Numbered from the stretch's first letter, positions 8,753 to 17,005 are shown. The stretch is 40,934 bases of DNA from Cyanobium sp. FGCU52 (GCA_024958715.1 JANWUS010000004.1:1-40934), one strand, 5' to 3'. Notes: generated by a model not told the origin, from the letters alone. A program made the numbers and translations.

Positions 8753-9238
8753 ATGCAGCTGAGGATCGGCAACGGCTACGACATCCATCGGCTGGTGCCG
8801 GGCCGCCCGCTGATCCTCGGAGGGCAGACCCTCGCGCATCCCGATGGCCTGGGGCTGGACGGCCACAGCGATGCCGACGTGCTGGTGCACGCCGTGATGG
8901 ATGCCCTGCTGGGCGCCCTCTCCCTCGGCGACATCGGCCGCTGGTTCCCGCCGGAGGATCCACGCTGGAAGGGTGCCGACAGCCTGAAGCTGCTTGAGGA
9001 GGTGATGGCCCTGGTGTCCGCCGAGGGCTGGAGCGTGGTGAACGTGGATGCGGTGGTGGTGGCCGAGCGGCCCAAGCTCAGGCCCCACATCGAGGCCATG
9101 CGGAGCGCCATCGCCCGCCACATGGGCGTGGCCCCGGATCAGGTGGGCGTGAAGGCCACCACCAACGAACGGCTCGGACCCACGGGGCGTGAGGAGGGCA
9201 TCGCCGTGCACGCCGTGGCCCTGCTGCAGCGCGACTGA
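8753..9238 (+). CDS. ispF: 2-C-methyl-D-erythritol 2,4-cyclodiphosphate synthase IspF
   Basis: IspF cyclises CDP-methylerythritol 2-phosphate to MEcPP in the MEP isoprenoid pathway, which feeds carotenoids, chlorophyll phytol and quinones. Seen: metal-binding GYDIHRL with D10 and H12, the [17 protein letters not shown] segment supplying the third metal-ligand histidine (H46), and [12 protein letters not shown]. The 161-residue length is normal for the trimeric enzyme. It is in the same operon as trmD with a 20-bp gap. Firm assignment. Confidence 0.97.
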   Translation: MQLRIGNGYDIHRLVPGRPLILGGQTLAHPDGLGLDGHSDADVLVHAVMDALLGALSLGDIGRWFPPEDPRWKGADSLKLLEEVMALVSAEGWSVVNVDAVVVAERPKLRPHIEAMRSAIARHMGVAPDQVGVKATTNERLGPTGREEGIAVHAVALLQRD

Positions 9239-9288
9239 CCCCAATCGGGCGTGCCTAGCATCGCCCCACGTTCCATCAGGGTCTTCCG

Positions 9289-9723
9289 TTGTCCGGTCAG
9301 CCGCCGGCCCCCTTTTTTGACCTCTCGGTCCGGCATGCCGGGAGCCATGGCCCCGGCCCCGGGGTGGCGGTGGAGGTCGTGGAGCACCTGCGCGTGAAGG
9401 TACCGGCCGGTGCCCGCGAGGCCTGGCTCGCCGCCGAGCAGCGCACCTGGGAGCCCTGGCTGGAAGCCCAGCCTGGCTTCCTCGGCCGCGACCTGCTCTG
9501 GGATTCCGCCCGCGAGGAGGGCATTCTGCTCATCCACTGGGCCAGCCGGGAGCAGTGGCAGGCGATCCCCAGCGAGGAGGTGCAGCGGGTGCAGGAGCGC
9601 TTCGAAGCCTGTGCCCGGCGGGTGCTTCGGGGATGGGCTGGCGACGCCAACCCGTTTCCGATGCTCTTCGCGGGCGAGCAGCCGGCCTCGGTTCCTCTCC
9701 ATCCTGCGCGCGCCGAAGGGTGA
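9289..9723 (+). CDS. TIGR03792-like antibiotic-monooxygenase-fold protein
   Basis: A 144-residue soluble protein resembling the cyanobacterial TIGR03792 family, a ferredoxin-like (ABM-fold) small protein of unknown function. Seen: beta strand VEVVEHLRVKV, then a helix AREAWLAAEQRTWEPWL, a short FLGRDLLWDS strand, ILLIHWASREQW, and a terminal amphipathic helix. This strand-helix-strand pattern is typical of dimeric alpha+beta barrels. The start is TTG at 9289, since no ATG or GTG gives the full N-terminus. The stop overlaps larB's GTG in GTGA, so the two are coupled. Family call moderate, function unknown. Confidence 0.65.
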   Translation: MSGQPPAPFFDLSVRHAGSHGPGPGVAVEVVEHLRVKVPAGAREAWLAAEQRTWEPWLEAQPGFLGRDLLWDSAREEGILLIHWASREQWQAIPSEEVQRVQERFEACARRVLRGWAGDANPFPMLFAGEQPASVPLHPARAEG

Positions 9724-10433
9724 CCCGCGAAGCCCGGCTGGATCTCGGACGTCGCCGACGCCTGGGCATGGTGGAGGCGGTGTGGGGGGAACACAAGACG
9801 GCCCGCCAGATCGCTGCCGTCATCCAGCAGATGGACGCCGCGGGCGAGCTGGCGCTGGTGACCCGGGTCGACGACGCCAAGGCGGCGGCGGTGCGCGAAG
9901 CCCTGCCCGGCCTGCCGGTGCATCACCACCCCGAGGCCCGCTGCCTCTGCTGGCCCGAACCGCCGCCCCCCGATCCCGCCCTCGGCGCGGTGGCCGTGCT
10001 CAGCGGCGGCACCAGCGACCGGGTGGTGGCCGAGGAGGCCCGCCTGGCCCTGCGCTGCCATGGGGTGGCGGCCGAACTGATCCTGGATGTGGGGGTGGCG
10101 GGGTTGCACCGCCTGCTCGATCGGCTCGAGGAGCTCGAGCGGGCGTCCGTGCTGATCGCCTGCGCGGGGATGGAAGGGGCCCTGCCCACGGTGCTGGCCG
10201 GCCTGGTGCCCCAGCCGGTGATCGGCGTGCCGGTGTCGGTGGGCTATGGCGTCAGCGCCGGGGGCCTGGCCGCCCTTCACGGCATGCTCGCCAGCTGCGC
10301 CCCGGGGATCACGGTGGTGAACATCGACAACGGCTATGGCGCCGCCATGGCGGCCCTGCGGATCCTTCAGGGGCCGACGTGGGGTGGCAGCAGGGGAGAG
10401 GGATCCGGGGTGTCGAGCTCGAGCAGCGCCTGA
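9720..10433 (+). CDS. larB: Nickel-pincer cofactor synthesis protein LarB
   Basis: LarB carboxylates and hydrolyses nicotinic acid adenine dinucleotide to start synthesis of the nickel-pincer nucleotide cofactor of lactate racemase-type enzymes. It resembles PurE (AIR carboxylase). Seen: N-terminal LDLGRRRRLGMVEAVWGEHKT, the PurE-like VLSGGTSDRVVAEEA (about 94-107), LILDVGVAGLHRLL, ACAGMEGALPTVLAGLV (147-163), PVSVGYGVSAGG and VVNIDNGYGA. The reading frame is open upstream to 9555, but GTG at 9720 overlaps the previous stop (GTGA) and gives the normal 237-residue length. No larC, larE or larA is in this window. Confidence 0.88.
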   Translation: MTREARLDLGRRRRLGMVEAVWGEHKTARQIAAVIQQMDAAGELALVTRVDDAKAAAVREALPGLPVHHHPEARCLCWPEPPPPDPALGAVAVLSGGTSDRVVAEEARLALRCHGVAAELILDVGVAGLHRLLDRLEELERASVLIACAGMEGALPTVLAGLVPQPVIGVPVSVGYGVSAGGLAALHGMLASCAPGITVVNIDNGYGAAMAALRILQGPTWGGSRGEGSGVSSSSSA

Positions 10434-10558
10434 AGCCAGAGCCGCAGGGAGCGCGGCAGCCGCTGCTGCTCGTAGCGCTGCATGGCCTCGATCAGTACCG
10501 GGGTGTTCACCCAGCTGGGGGAGACGGGCCGCCGACAGGAACGGGAGCAGGGATCCAT
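10367..10558 (-). CDS. Possible small protein (63 aa)
   Basis: A 63-residue minus-strand reading frame whose central part (VLIEAMQRYEQQRLPRSLRL) forms a convincing amphipathic helix followed by WLQALLELD. It is not obviously a by-product of a gene on the other strand over most of its length, since only the 3' end (10367-10433) overlaps larB. It fills the otherwise empty gap between larB and the DUF1517 gene. No named domain is recognised. Confidence 0.4.
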   Translation of the reverse strand: MDPCSRSCRRPVSPSWVNTPVLIEAMQRYEQQRLPRSLRLWLQALLELDTPDPSPLLPPHVGP

Positions 10559-10619
10559 CAGGATGCGACCGTGGTCGGACGCAGTGTGGAAGCCCCAGGG
10601 CCTGCCGGCAAGCCCGGGT

Positions 10620-11603
10620 TCAGAGATGCTGCAGGTCGGGGTAGGCGGTGAGCAGCTCTTCGGCGCTGAGCACCTCGCCGGCGCCCTCTGGCTGCCAGAT
10701 CACCTCGAGGGCGAGCAGATCCTCGGCTCCCACGGCTCCCAGCCGCTGGAGGCTCTGGCGCAGGGCCTCGGCCGTGTCGGTGCCGGCCAGATCCAGCCGG
10801 CGGCGGGTGGCCACCAGCAGGGTCACGGCGATGTAGTCGCTGGTGGCATCGCTGTGGCCGGGCACCACGGCGCTCGATTCACTGAAGCGGCTGCCGCCCA
10901 CATTCGCGGTGATCTCCCGCTGAAGCTTGGAGCGCTCCTGCATCGAGAAGCGGTTGAAGGTGGATTCGGCGCTGGCGAAGGGCACCTGGCCCACGTCGCC
11001 GTTGGCATAGACCCACAGCTCCGGGTTGCGCAGCAGCGAGAGGGTGGTTTCCTGCAGCACCTTCTGCAGACCGGCCGTCGTGGCGGTGTCGGCCGTTCCG
11101 GCCATCCGCCGCAGGTCGGCCTGGAGCTCGCGGGCGGAGGCCAGCAGACCCACCTGGATCTGGGCGATCGAGACGGGCCCGTCGCGGCCGGCCAGGAGGT
11201 CGTCGCCGGTGGTGGTGGATCCACCGCCAAGCCCACCGGCGGCACCCCGCACGGCATTGAGCAGCAACCCCACCACGGCCATCAGCACCAGGAAGCCGAG
11301 CAGTCCGCCGCCGCCGAAGCCGAAGATCGGGATGATGAAGGGGAAGCCGATGCCCCCTCCGCTGCCGTAGTACCCGCCTCCGCCGTAGTAGCCCCCGCCG
11401 CCGCGGTAGGGCGCGGGGCTGCCGCCGCGGTAGCCGCCGCCGCCGTAGTTGCGGGGAAGGGAGGGGGAGGAGCGGAAGCTGCCTCCCCCGATGCGACCGC
11501 CGCTGGCGGCGGAGGCCGACTGGGGTGCGGAGAACAGCAGACCGGCCACCAGCACCGGAACGGCCATCAGGGTGGCCATGCGCTGGAGCACTCGGGGACC
11601 CAT
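10620..11603 (-). CDS. DUF1517 membrane protein
   Basis: A 327-residue protein of the DUF1517 family found in cyanobacteria and plastids; role unknown. Seen: signal peptide (about 10-32, ending SASA), a Gly/Tyr/Arg-rich stretch (about 34-84) with repeated GGGGYYG units, one hydrophobic segment (about 86-118), then a soluble DUF1517 domain containing ARELQADLRRMA, QKVLQETTLSLLRNPELW and the terminal YIAVTLLVATR region. ATG at 11603 places the signal peptide at the N-terminus; the frame is open further upstream but runs into thiS. ATG at 11579 (second Met) is an alternative. It lies 25 bp after thiS. Confidence 0.8.
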   Translation of the reverse strand: MGPRVLQRMATLMAVPVLVAGLLFSAPQSASAASGGRIGGGSFRSSPSLPRNYGGGGYRGGSPAPYRGGGGYYGGGGYYGSGGGIGFPFIIPIFGFGGGGLLGFLVLMAVVGLLLNAVRGAAGGLGGGSTTTGDDLLAGRDGPVSIAQIQVGLLASARELQADLRRMAGTADTATTAGLQKVLQETTLSLLRNPELWVYANGDVGQVPFASAESTFNRFSMQERSKLQREITANVGGSRFSESSAVVPGHSDATSDYIAVTLLVATRRRLDLAGTDTAEALRQSLQRLGAVGAEDLLALEVIWQPEGAGEVLSAEELLTAYPDLQHL

Positions 11604-11628
11604 GGGGATCGAGGGAAGTTGTTGGAAT

Positions 11629-11850
11629 CTAGGAACCGCCCCCCACGATGGTGACCACCTCCAGCACGTCGGTTTCCACCACCGGTTGATCCGCCCAGGC
11701 GCTGCGCGCCAGGATCTCGCCGTTGAACTCCACCACCACCAGCCTGGGGTGGTAGCCGAGCGCCTCAAGGGCGCCGAGCAGGTTCAGCCCGGCGGGCAGG
11801 GGGCGCTGCTCCCCGTTCACCCTCACGCTGATGGTGGCGGCCCCCGTCAC
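11629..11850 (-). CDS. thiS: Thiamine biosynthesis sulfur carrier ThiS
   Basis: ThiS is a ubiquitin-fold sulfur carrier whose C-terminal Gly-Gly is converted to a thiocarboxylate by ThiF and donates sulfur to the thiazole of thiamine. The 73-residue protein shows ISVRVNGEQRPLP, LLGALEALGY, VVVEFNGEILARS and the terminal VLEVVTIVGGGS. The expected Gly-Gly is followed by one serine, so exposure of the diglycine would need trimming unless chemistry uses another end. GTG at 11850 overlaps the thiE stop (GTGA), giving tight coupling to thiE. Confidence 0.85.
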   Translation of the reverse strand: MTGAATISVRVNGEQRPLPAGLNLLGALEALGYHPRLVVVEFNGEILARSAWADQPVVETDVLEVVTIVGGGS

Positions 11851-12941
11851 GCGTCGGCCTCCAGGGCCCGCAGCAGAGTGGCGGCGGACGCCTCCGGATC
11901 GGCGGCTTCGGTGATCGCCCGCACCACGGCGATGCGCCGGGCCCCCGCGGCCCTCACGGCCGGCACCGCTTGCGCATCGATGCCGCCGATGGCGAAGAAC
12001 GGGATCGGACACTCCTCCGCCGCCTCCTGCACGTAGGCCAGGCCCACGGGGGTGCGACCGGGCTTGGTGGGGGTGGCTTGCACCGGCCCCACCCCCACGT
12101 AGTCGCAGCCGTCGGTGACCGCCTGCCGCAGCTGCTCGATCCGGTGCGTGCTGCGGCCGATCAGCCGGTCGGCACCCAGCAGCCGGCGGGCCACCGCCGG
12201 CGGCAGGTCGTCCTGGCCGAGATGGACGCCATCGGCATCCACCGCCAGGGCCAGATCGATCCGGTCATTCACCAGGAACAGGGCGCCATGGGCCGCGCAG
12301 AGTATCCGCAGGGCCTGGGCCTGCTCCAGCCGCTCGCGGTCGCTCAGGCCCGCCTCCGCCTTGGCCCGATACTGCACCAGGCGCACACCACCCCGCAGCG
12401 CCCGTTCCACCACCGACTGCAACCCCTCCACCGGGCTGGTGACCAGATAGAGGGCGCAGGCGGCAAGCTGCCGCCGCCGGTCCGGCCCAGCGGCGCCGGC
12501 CCGCAGCATGTCCACTTCCAGGTCGTAGAGCCGGTAGCGGATCAGGGCCGCCTCCGCGGCCAGGGCCGGGTCAGGGGAGCGGGCGAACTCCTCCAGCACC
12601 CGCAGCGCCTCCTGCACACGGCCGGCGTTGGCGGCCAGCACCTGGGAGGGCTGCAGGCGCTCGGCCTGGGCGGGATGGGCCATGCCGGCCGCCGGATCGG
12701 TGGCGGTGTGCCGCGCCAGCTTCCAGTGGTCGTGGTGATGACGCCCGAGTCGCTGGCGCAGGTCCTTGCAGCGGGCCACCAGATCGGGCCGCTCCAGGGA
12801 GAAGCGGCACCAGTCCTCCAGCACGCGCAGCCCTTCCCTGGCCCGGTCGAGGTTGGCGTCGAGCAGGCGCGCCACGGCAGGGTCGGCATGGTTGCCGGCG
12901 GGCTGCGGAGCGGCCGGGGCATGGGAGAGGGGGAAGGTCAT
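11847..12941 (-). CDS. thiE: Thiamine-phosphate synthase with N-terminal ThiD2 domain
   Basis: A 364-residue fusion. The N-terminal part (about 20-140) is a ThiD2-type domain, seen as RLLDANLDRAREGLRVLEDWCRF and VLAANAGRVQEALRVLEEFAR. In this family that domain is linked to phosphorylation of the pyrimidine HMP-P. The C-terminal part (about 155-364) is a TIM-barrel ThiE, which joins HMP-PP and thiazole phosphate to make thiamine phosphate. Seen there: VQYRAK, FLVNDRIDLALAVDADGVHLGQDDLP, LIGRSTH, YVGVGPVQATPTKPG and IPFFAIGGI. The fusion is common in cyanobacteria. thiS follows with a 4-base overlap. Confidence 0.93.
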   Translation of the reverse strand: MTFPLSHAPAAPQPAGNHADPAVARLLDANLDRAREGLRVLEDWCRFSLERPDLVARCKDLRQRLGRHHHDHWKLARHTATDPAAGMAHPAQAERLQPSQVLAANAGRVQEALRVLEEFARSPDPALAAEAALIRYRLYDLEVDMLRAGAAGPDRRRQLAACALYLVTSPVEGLQSVVERALRGGVRLVQYRAKAEAGLSDRERLEQAQALRILCAAHGALFLVNDRIDLALAVDADGVHLGQDDLPPAVARRLLGADRLIGRSTHRIEQLRQAVTDGCDYVGVGPVQATPTKPGRTPVGLAYVQEAAEECPIPFFAIGGIDAQAVPAVRAAGARRIAVVRAITEAADPEASAATLLRALEADA

Positions 12942-13010
12942 GGCGATGGACGGGCGGTCGGGAACGTGTGGACGTACTGATTAGGCTTCGGGCGCCCGCC
13001 GAACAACACC

Positions 13011-13124
13011 ATGGCCAGCGAAGCCGACCAGCCCATGCTGGTGCTGATCTCAGGGATTCTGCTGATCGGTGGCATCGCCCTGTTCATCGGCTGGGGCCTC
13101 ACCCACGCCTATCCCGGCGGCTGA
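13011..13124 (+). CDS. Uncharacterised 37-aa single-span membrane protein
   Basis: A 37-residue reading frame: an acidic polar start (MASEADQP), one transmembrane helix (about 9-31, VLISGILLIGGIALFIGWGL within it) and a short polar tail ending HAYPGG. It looks like the tiny subunits of photosynthetic membrane complexes but matches none of the PSI, PSII, cytochrome b6f or NDH small subunits I can recall. It lies between divergent thiE and convergent ribF, 69 bp from the thiE start. The last 75 bases overlap the 3' end of ribF on the other strand. Either the ribF tail or this gene could be the spurious partner, but the hydrophobic pattern here is strong. Confidence 0.55.
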   Translation: MASEADQPMLVLISGILLIGGIALFIGWGLTHAYPGG

Positions 13125-14141
13125 GCCCCGTCCCAGCTCCGGCGCCAGGGCGGCGATACGCTCATGGGCCAGGGCGGCATCGCGCCCGATCTGAGCCACC
13201 AGGGCCTCGAGATCGGCGAACCGTTCCTGCCCCCGCAACCGCTCCAGCGGTTCCACCGTCACCCGCGACCCCACCAGCTCCTGCCGTCGGTCGAGCAGAT
13301 GCACCTCCACGGCGGAGGGTGCCGCCGGATCAACAGTGGGCTGGGGGCCGAGATTCATCACCGCTGGCAGCGGACCTTCCACCGCGCCCGGGTCGCCCAC
13401 CCAGGCCAGGGCGGCGTACACCCCTTCCTGGGGAAGGAATTTGCGCCCATCCACCTGCAGATTGGCCGTGGGCCACCCCAGTTCCCGTCCCAGCCCCCTT
13501 CCCCGCACCACCCGGCCGCTGAAGCGGTAGGGCCGCTCCAGCAACCGCCGGGCCTCCTCCACGGCTCCGGCTGCCAGGGCCCGTCGGATCCGGCTGCTGC
13601 TCACCCGTTCGGGCCCGTCCCAGAGCATCGGCAGCACGGTCACGGCGATGCCGTGGCGTTCGCCCAGGTGCTGCAGGGAGCGGGCATCACCGCTGCGCCC
13701 GGCACCGAAGCGGAAGTTGTCGCCCACGGCCACCCGCCGGGCCTGCAGCTGGTCCCTGAGCACCCGCTGCACGAACTCCTCGGGGCTGAGGGCGGCGAGA
13801 GCGCGATCGAACGGCACCAGCACCAACTGCCGGATGCCGAGGGGTTCGAGCAGGTCGAGCTTCTCCTCGGGCAGATCCAGCCGCAGGCGGGTCTCGCCGT
13901 GCAGCACCTCCCGGGGATGGGGCCAGAAGCTCACCACCGTGGGCACCGCACCATCCGCCGGCCCCGGGTCGTCCACGATGGCGTCGATCACCCGGCGGTG
14001 ACCCTGATGCAGGCCGTCGAAACTCCCCAGGGCGATGGCGGTGGGGCGAAGGGCGTCGGCGGGAACGTGCAGGGGAATCAACGGGATCAACGGGCCATCA
14101 GGGGCTCTGGCGTCAGGCTCTCCCTGCTCTGATCTTCCCAT
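13050..14141 (-). CDS. ribF: Bifunctional riboflavin kinase / FAD synthetase RibF
   Basis: RibF phosphorylates riboflavin to FMN and adenylates FMN to FAD. The 363-residue protein has a nucleotidyltransferase domain opened by ALGSFDGLHQGHRR (about 37-50) and a C-terminal kinase domain with GRELGWPTANL and EGVYAALAWV. The frame is open far upstream; ATG at 14141 is preferred, with TTG near 14090 as an alternative that would remove an atypical extension and free the divergent DUF3611 start. The last roughly 25 residues (GRGSAAGIGVGE onward) are low-complexity and lie antisense to the 37-aa gene, so the true conserved end is probably near LAPELG. Confidence 0.92.
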   Translation of the reverse strand: MGRSEQGEPDARAPDGPLIPLIPLHVPADALRPTAIALGSFDGLHQGHRRVIDAIVDDPGPADGAVPTVVSFWPHPREVLHGETRLRLDLPEEKLDLLEPLGIRQLVLVPFDRALAALSPEEFVQRVLRDQLQARRVAVGDNFRFGAGRSGDARSLQHLGERHGIAVTVLPMLWDGPERVSSSRIRRALAAGAVEEARRLLERPYRFSGRVVRGRGLGRELGWPTANLQVDGRKFLPQEGVYAALAWVGDPGAVEGPLPAVMNLGPQPTVDPAAPSAVEVHLLDRRQELVGSRVTVEPLERLRGQERFADLEALVAQIGRDAALAHERIAALAPELGRGSAAGIGVGEAPADEQGDATDQQNP

Positions 14142-14751
14142 GGCAAGTTTGGGTGACCCGTCCGCTGCCTCGATGGCCGATCCGCTGGAGATCCAGCTCA
14201 TCTCCGCCGCCCTGCGGCGCATGGGCTGGGTGCGCTTCTGGATCCAGACGGCCCTGGGCATCGTGGTGGTGGGGGTCCTGATCTTCAACAACATCGGCGG
14301 CCGGGTGGCGGCCAACGCCGAGCGAGCCCTCGGGCTGGGTCCGGGGCTGTCCTTCACCACGTTCTCCTTCTTCGTCCTGCTCTGGAGCCTGTGGCAGGGC
14401 TGGCTGGTGGTGCGCTGCGGCCGGGCCCTGGCCAGCCCGGTGCGGCCGAGCAAGGGCGAGACGAACCGGCTGATCAAGCGCGGCCTGCTGGCCGATCTCG
14501 CCGGGCTCACGCTTGCATCCCTCGGCTATCAGGCCCTGGCCGGCAGCCTCTTCCTGCAGGCCTCCATGCAGGCGCCAGGGCTGTTCGGACCGATGACGAT
14601 CCCGAGCCCTGGCCGGGGGGCGGTCAGCACCTTCCCGATCACCTCGCTCGAGATGCTCTCGGTGCTCAGCAACACCCAGGTACTGTTCGCCCATCTCATC
14701 GGACTGGGCTTCACCCTCTGGATGCTGCAGCGGATCCATCGCCGGGCCTGA
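14140..14751 (+). CDS. DUF3611 family membrane protein
   Basis: A 203-residue integral membrane protein of the DUF3611 family, found in cyanobacteria and plants; function not established. About four hydrophobic segments are visible: TALGIVVVGVLIFNN, FTTFSFFVLLWSLWQGWLV, LLADLAGLTLASLGYQALAG and the C-terminal FAHLIGLGFTLWML. Basic segments such as RCGRALASP and KGETNRLIKRG face the cytoplasm by the positive-inside rule. ATG at 14140 shares the CCATGG palindrome with the ribF start; ATG at 14173 (MADPLEIQL) is a good alternative that resolves the clash. Confidence 0.75.
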   Translation: MASLGDPSAASMADPLEIQLISAALRRMGWVRFWIQTALGIVVVGVLIFNNIGGRVAANAERALGLGPGLSFTTFSFFVLLWSLWQGWLVVRCGRALASPVRPSKGETNRLIKRGLLADLAGLTLASLGYQALAGSLFLQASMQAPGLFGPMTIPSPGRGAVSTFPITSLEMLSVLSNTQVLFAHLIGLGFTLWMLQRIHRRA

Positions 14752-14783
14752 GACCCTCTTCTCCCCTCCATCCACCCATTCCC

Positions 14784-15977
14784 ATGGCCCGCATTCTTCT
14801 GGTTTCCCATGACGGCTGGAGGACAGGGGCGCCTTACTTGCTCCTGTGGTTGGCCCAGTGGCTGGCCAGCCACCGGGACGACGAGCTGGAGGCCGTCTTT
14901 CTCCGGGATGGTCCGCTGCGTGAGGAGTTCGCCTCGATCTGCCCGACGGGCTACTGGGCCCCCTCCCCACCGCGCCGGTTCCATCGGCGCCTGCTCGATC
15001 GCCTGCGTCAACAGGATCGCGATCCCTCCGGCCTGCTGCACCGCACCATTGCTCGCTTCCGGCCCGATCTCGTCTACCTCAACACCCTGGTGGTGGGACA
15101 GCATCTTGAGGGCCTGCGGCAGGCCTTCCCTCAGACCAGGTTCATCTCCCATGTCCATGAGCTGGAGCACAGCCTGGCGCTGTCCACCTACCCTGCGGCA
15201 GTCCAGCGCCAGCTAGCTCTCAGCGATCGCGTGATCGCCTGCGCAGCATGCGTTTGCGAGAACCTGAACACCAACCATGGTGTTCCGTGGGAGCGTCTTC
15301 GGCTGGTGCGGGTCTTCCTTCCCCATCGCAACGCCGGGGAGTTCGCGGCAGCTCCGCGGCCTGAATCGGATTGTGCCGATCTGATCGCACGGCTCGAGGA
15401 CGAACGCCGGCGCGGCACGTTCGTGTTCGGCTTCACGGGTTCCCCGATTGACCGCAAGGGTTTTGATCTGTTTCCGCTCCTTCTGCGAGCCTGTGCCCGC
15501 CGTTTTGGTGGCCATCCCTTCCTGGGGGTCTGGGTAGGGTGCGGCCCAGGTTCGGCGGCTCACGGTCTGGCGATGCACGACCTCTGCCGCATCGGTCTCA
15601 AGGAGCGGGTTCTGCTGCATGGGGCCGTGGCGTCGGCGGTGCCGTCGATCGCCCGCTTCTCGGTGGTCTCGCTGCTGTCCCGTGAGGATCCCTACCCGGT
15701 GGTGTGCCTTGAGGGGGCAGCCCTCGGGGTTCCGACCGTCTGCTTCCAGCAGGCTGGTGGCATCCCAGATTTTGTTGCTGGTGACTGCGGGATCGCAGTT
15801 CCCTACCTCGATCTGGAAGCCTTCGCCGATGCCCTGTTTGCCCTGGCGGTGGATCCGGAGCGTAGACACCGCTTGGGGGAGGCCGCCTGCGAGCGGGTGT
15901 TCCGTGAATCCAGCATCGATGTGGCTGGTGCTGCCATCGGCAACGTGATCGACGAACTGCTCGCGAGCCGCGCTTGA
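14784..15977 (+). CDS. GT4-type glycosyltransferase
   Basis: A 397-residue GT-B fold enzyme, probably transferring a sugar from an NDP-sugar to a surface glycan or lipid. Seen: N-terminal Rossmann strand ARILLVSHDGW with GAPYLL, ISHVHELEHSLA in the middle, FVFGFTGSPIDRKGFDL marking the second domain, and the family-specific LLSREDPYPVVCLEGAALGVPTVC, where E (in CLEGAA) is the conserved EX7E-type residue. FVAGDCGIAVP follows. No signal or membrane segments. It stands alone between DUF3611 and a convergent GT2 gene 62 bp away; substrate unknown. Confidence 0.85.
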   Translation: MARILLVSHDGWRTGAPYLLLWLAQWLASHRDDELEAVFLRDGPLREEFASICPTGYWAPSPPRRFHRRLLDRLRQQDRDPSGLLHRTIARFRPDLVYLNTLVVGQHLEGLRQAFPQTRFISHVHELEHSLALSTYPAAVQRQLALSDRVIACAACVCENLNTNHGVPWERLRLVRVFLPHRNAGEFAAAPRPESDCADLIARLEDERRRGTFVFGFTGSPIDRKGFDLFPLLLRACARRFGGHPFLGVWVGCGPGSAAHGLAMHDLCRIGLKERVLLHGAVASAVPSIARFSVVSLLSREDPYPVVCLEGAALGVPTVCFQQAGGIPDFVAGDCGIAVPYLDLEAFADALFALAVDPERRHRLGEAACERVFRESSIDVAGAAIGNVIDELLASRA

Positions 15978-16039
15978 GCAGGCGCTGGTTCACCTTTGCC
16001 GAAGGGCAGGAGCATCGCCTCAGCCATGGGGGGTGGGGC

Positions 16040-17005
16040 TTAGCCCGCGGCCACCTTTCGATGCAGCCAGCGGATGGGTTTGCCGACAGCCATGATCGCC
16101 AGGATCACCCCGTTGCTATGCCGACCGTTTCGCTGTTCCAGGGGTGGCCCTGATGGGTCCCCCATGTAGATCACGATCAACTGGCGCAGCGTCTCGGCTA
16201 GAGAGAAAAGCACACGTAGCGCATGACTCGTCGATCTGCAGCGTGCCAGCAGCGCCAGCTTGAACTCGAGCAGGGCAAAGTGCTGATCCAGCCGTCTCTG
16301 AATGAGGATGGATGTGAAGGATGCAGAGTGGGCCCTGTATCTAACAAGAATCTCTTCCAGGAAGAGAAACGGGCCATCCTCCCCTAGGAGCGCCCAGCAC
16401 AGCCAGTCCTCAAATTGAGGAGACGATCTTCGGTGGATCGCCAGGCTGACCCTTTGGAGAGGGCTGCGGCGGATCAGTACCGATGAGTTACAGATCCCAT
16501 GGCGGATCAGGTAATCCTTATGTTGGCGGAAGTCGTAGGGTTGGCAGGTTTGCCCGTGGTTGAAGACGGAGCTGAAGTAATCAGCCATCTCCATATCCCC
16601 GATTACCTCCACGGCGGTGTGGCATAGCACTGCTTCCGGGTGCCGGGATAGAGCAGATAGCTGGGCCTTCAATTTGTTTGGCAGGAAAAGATCGTCGGAA
16701 TCGAGAAAAGCCAGAAAGTCTCCGCTTGCTTTCCGCGCGCCCAGGGCCCGGGAACAGCTCACGCCCAGATTCACGCGGTTGGGATGGCTGAGCACCAGCA
16801 GCTCCGGGAACGGGCCCTGCTGGAGTTCCTGGAGCAGCTCCCAGGAGCCGTCTGTGGATCCATCGTCGACAACGATCACCTCGAGCGGGCGATGGCTCTG
16901 GGCATAGGCCGAGCGGATGGCCTCCTCCACGAAGGGGCGGGCGTTGAAGCAGGGGATGATCACGGAGACCAGGTCACCGGTCTGCAGCACGCTGGACGTT
17001 GCCAT
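16040..17005 (-). CDS. GT2-family glycosyltransferase
   Basis: A 321-residue GT-A enzyme. Seen: VSVIIPCFNARPFVEEAI at 13-30, the UDP-sugar-binding VVDDGSTDGS (about 45-54), LGVSCSRALGARKASGDFLAFLDSDDLF with the DxD-type DSDD at 102-105, and an ED motif in FEDWLCW, the usual catalytic-base region. No transmembrane segments, so probably cytoplasmic and soluble or peripheral. ATG at 17005 overlaps the surE stop by one base (TGATG), indicating coupling. The sequence is slightly AT-richer than surE. Acceptor and donor unknown. Confidence 0.85.
   Translation of the reverse strand: MATSSVLQTGDLVSVIIPCFNARPFVEEAIRSAYAQSHRPLEVIVVDDGSTDGSWELLQELQQGPFPELLVLSHPNRVNLGVSCSRALGARKASGDFLAFLDSDDLFLPNKLKAQLSALSRHPEAVLCHTAVEVIGDMEMADYFSSVFNHGQTCQPYDFRQHKDYLIRHGICNSSVLIRRSPLQRVSLAIHRRSSPQFEDWLCWALLGEDGPFLFLEEILVRYRAHSASFTSILIQRRLDQHFALLEFKLALLARCRSTSHALRVLFSLAETLRQLIVIYMGDPSGPPLEQRNGRHSNGVILAIMAVGKPIRWLHRKVAAG

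Noticed and set aside
10482..11654. Plus-strand frame of about 390 codons opposite the DUF1517 gene
   Set aside because: Its composition is Gly/His/Ala-rich and reflects the antisense of the Gly/Tyr-rich segment.
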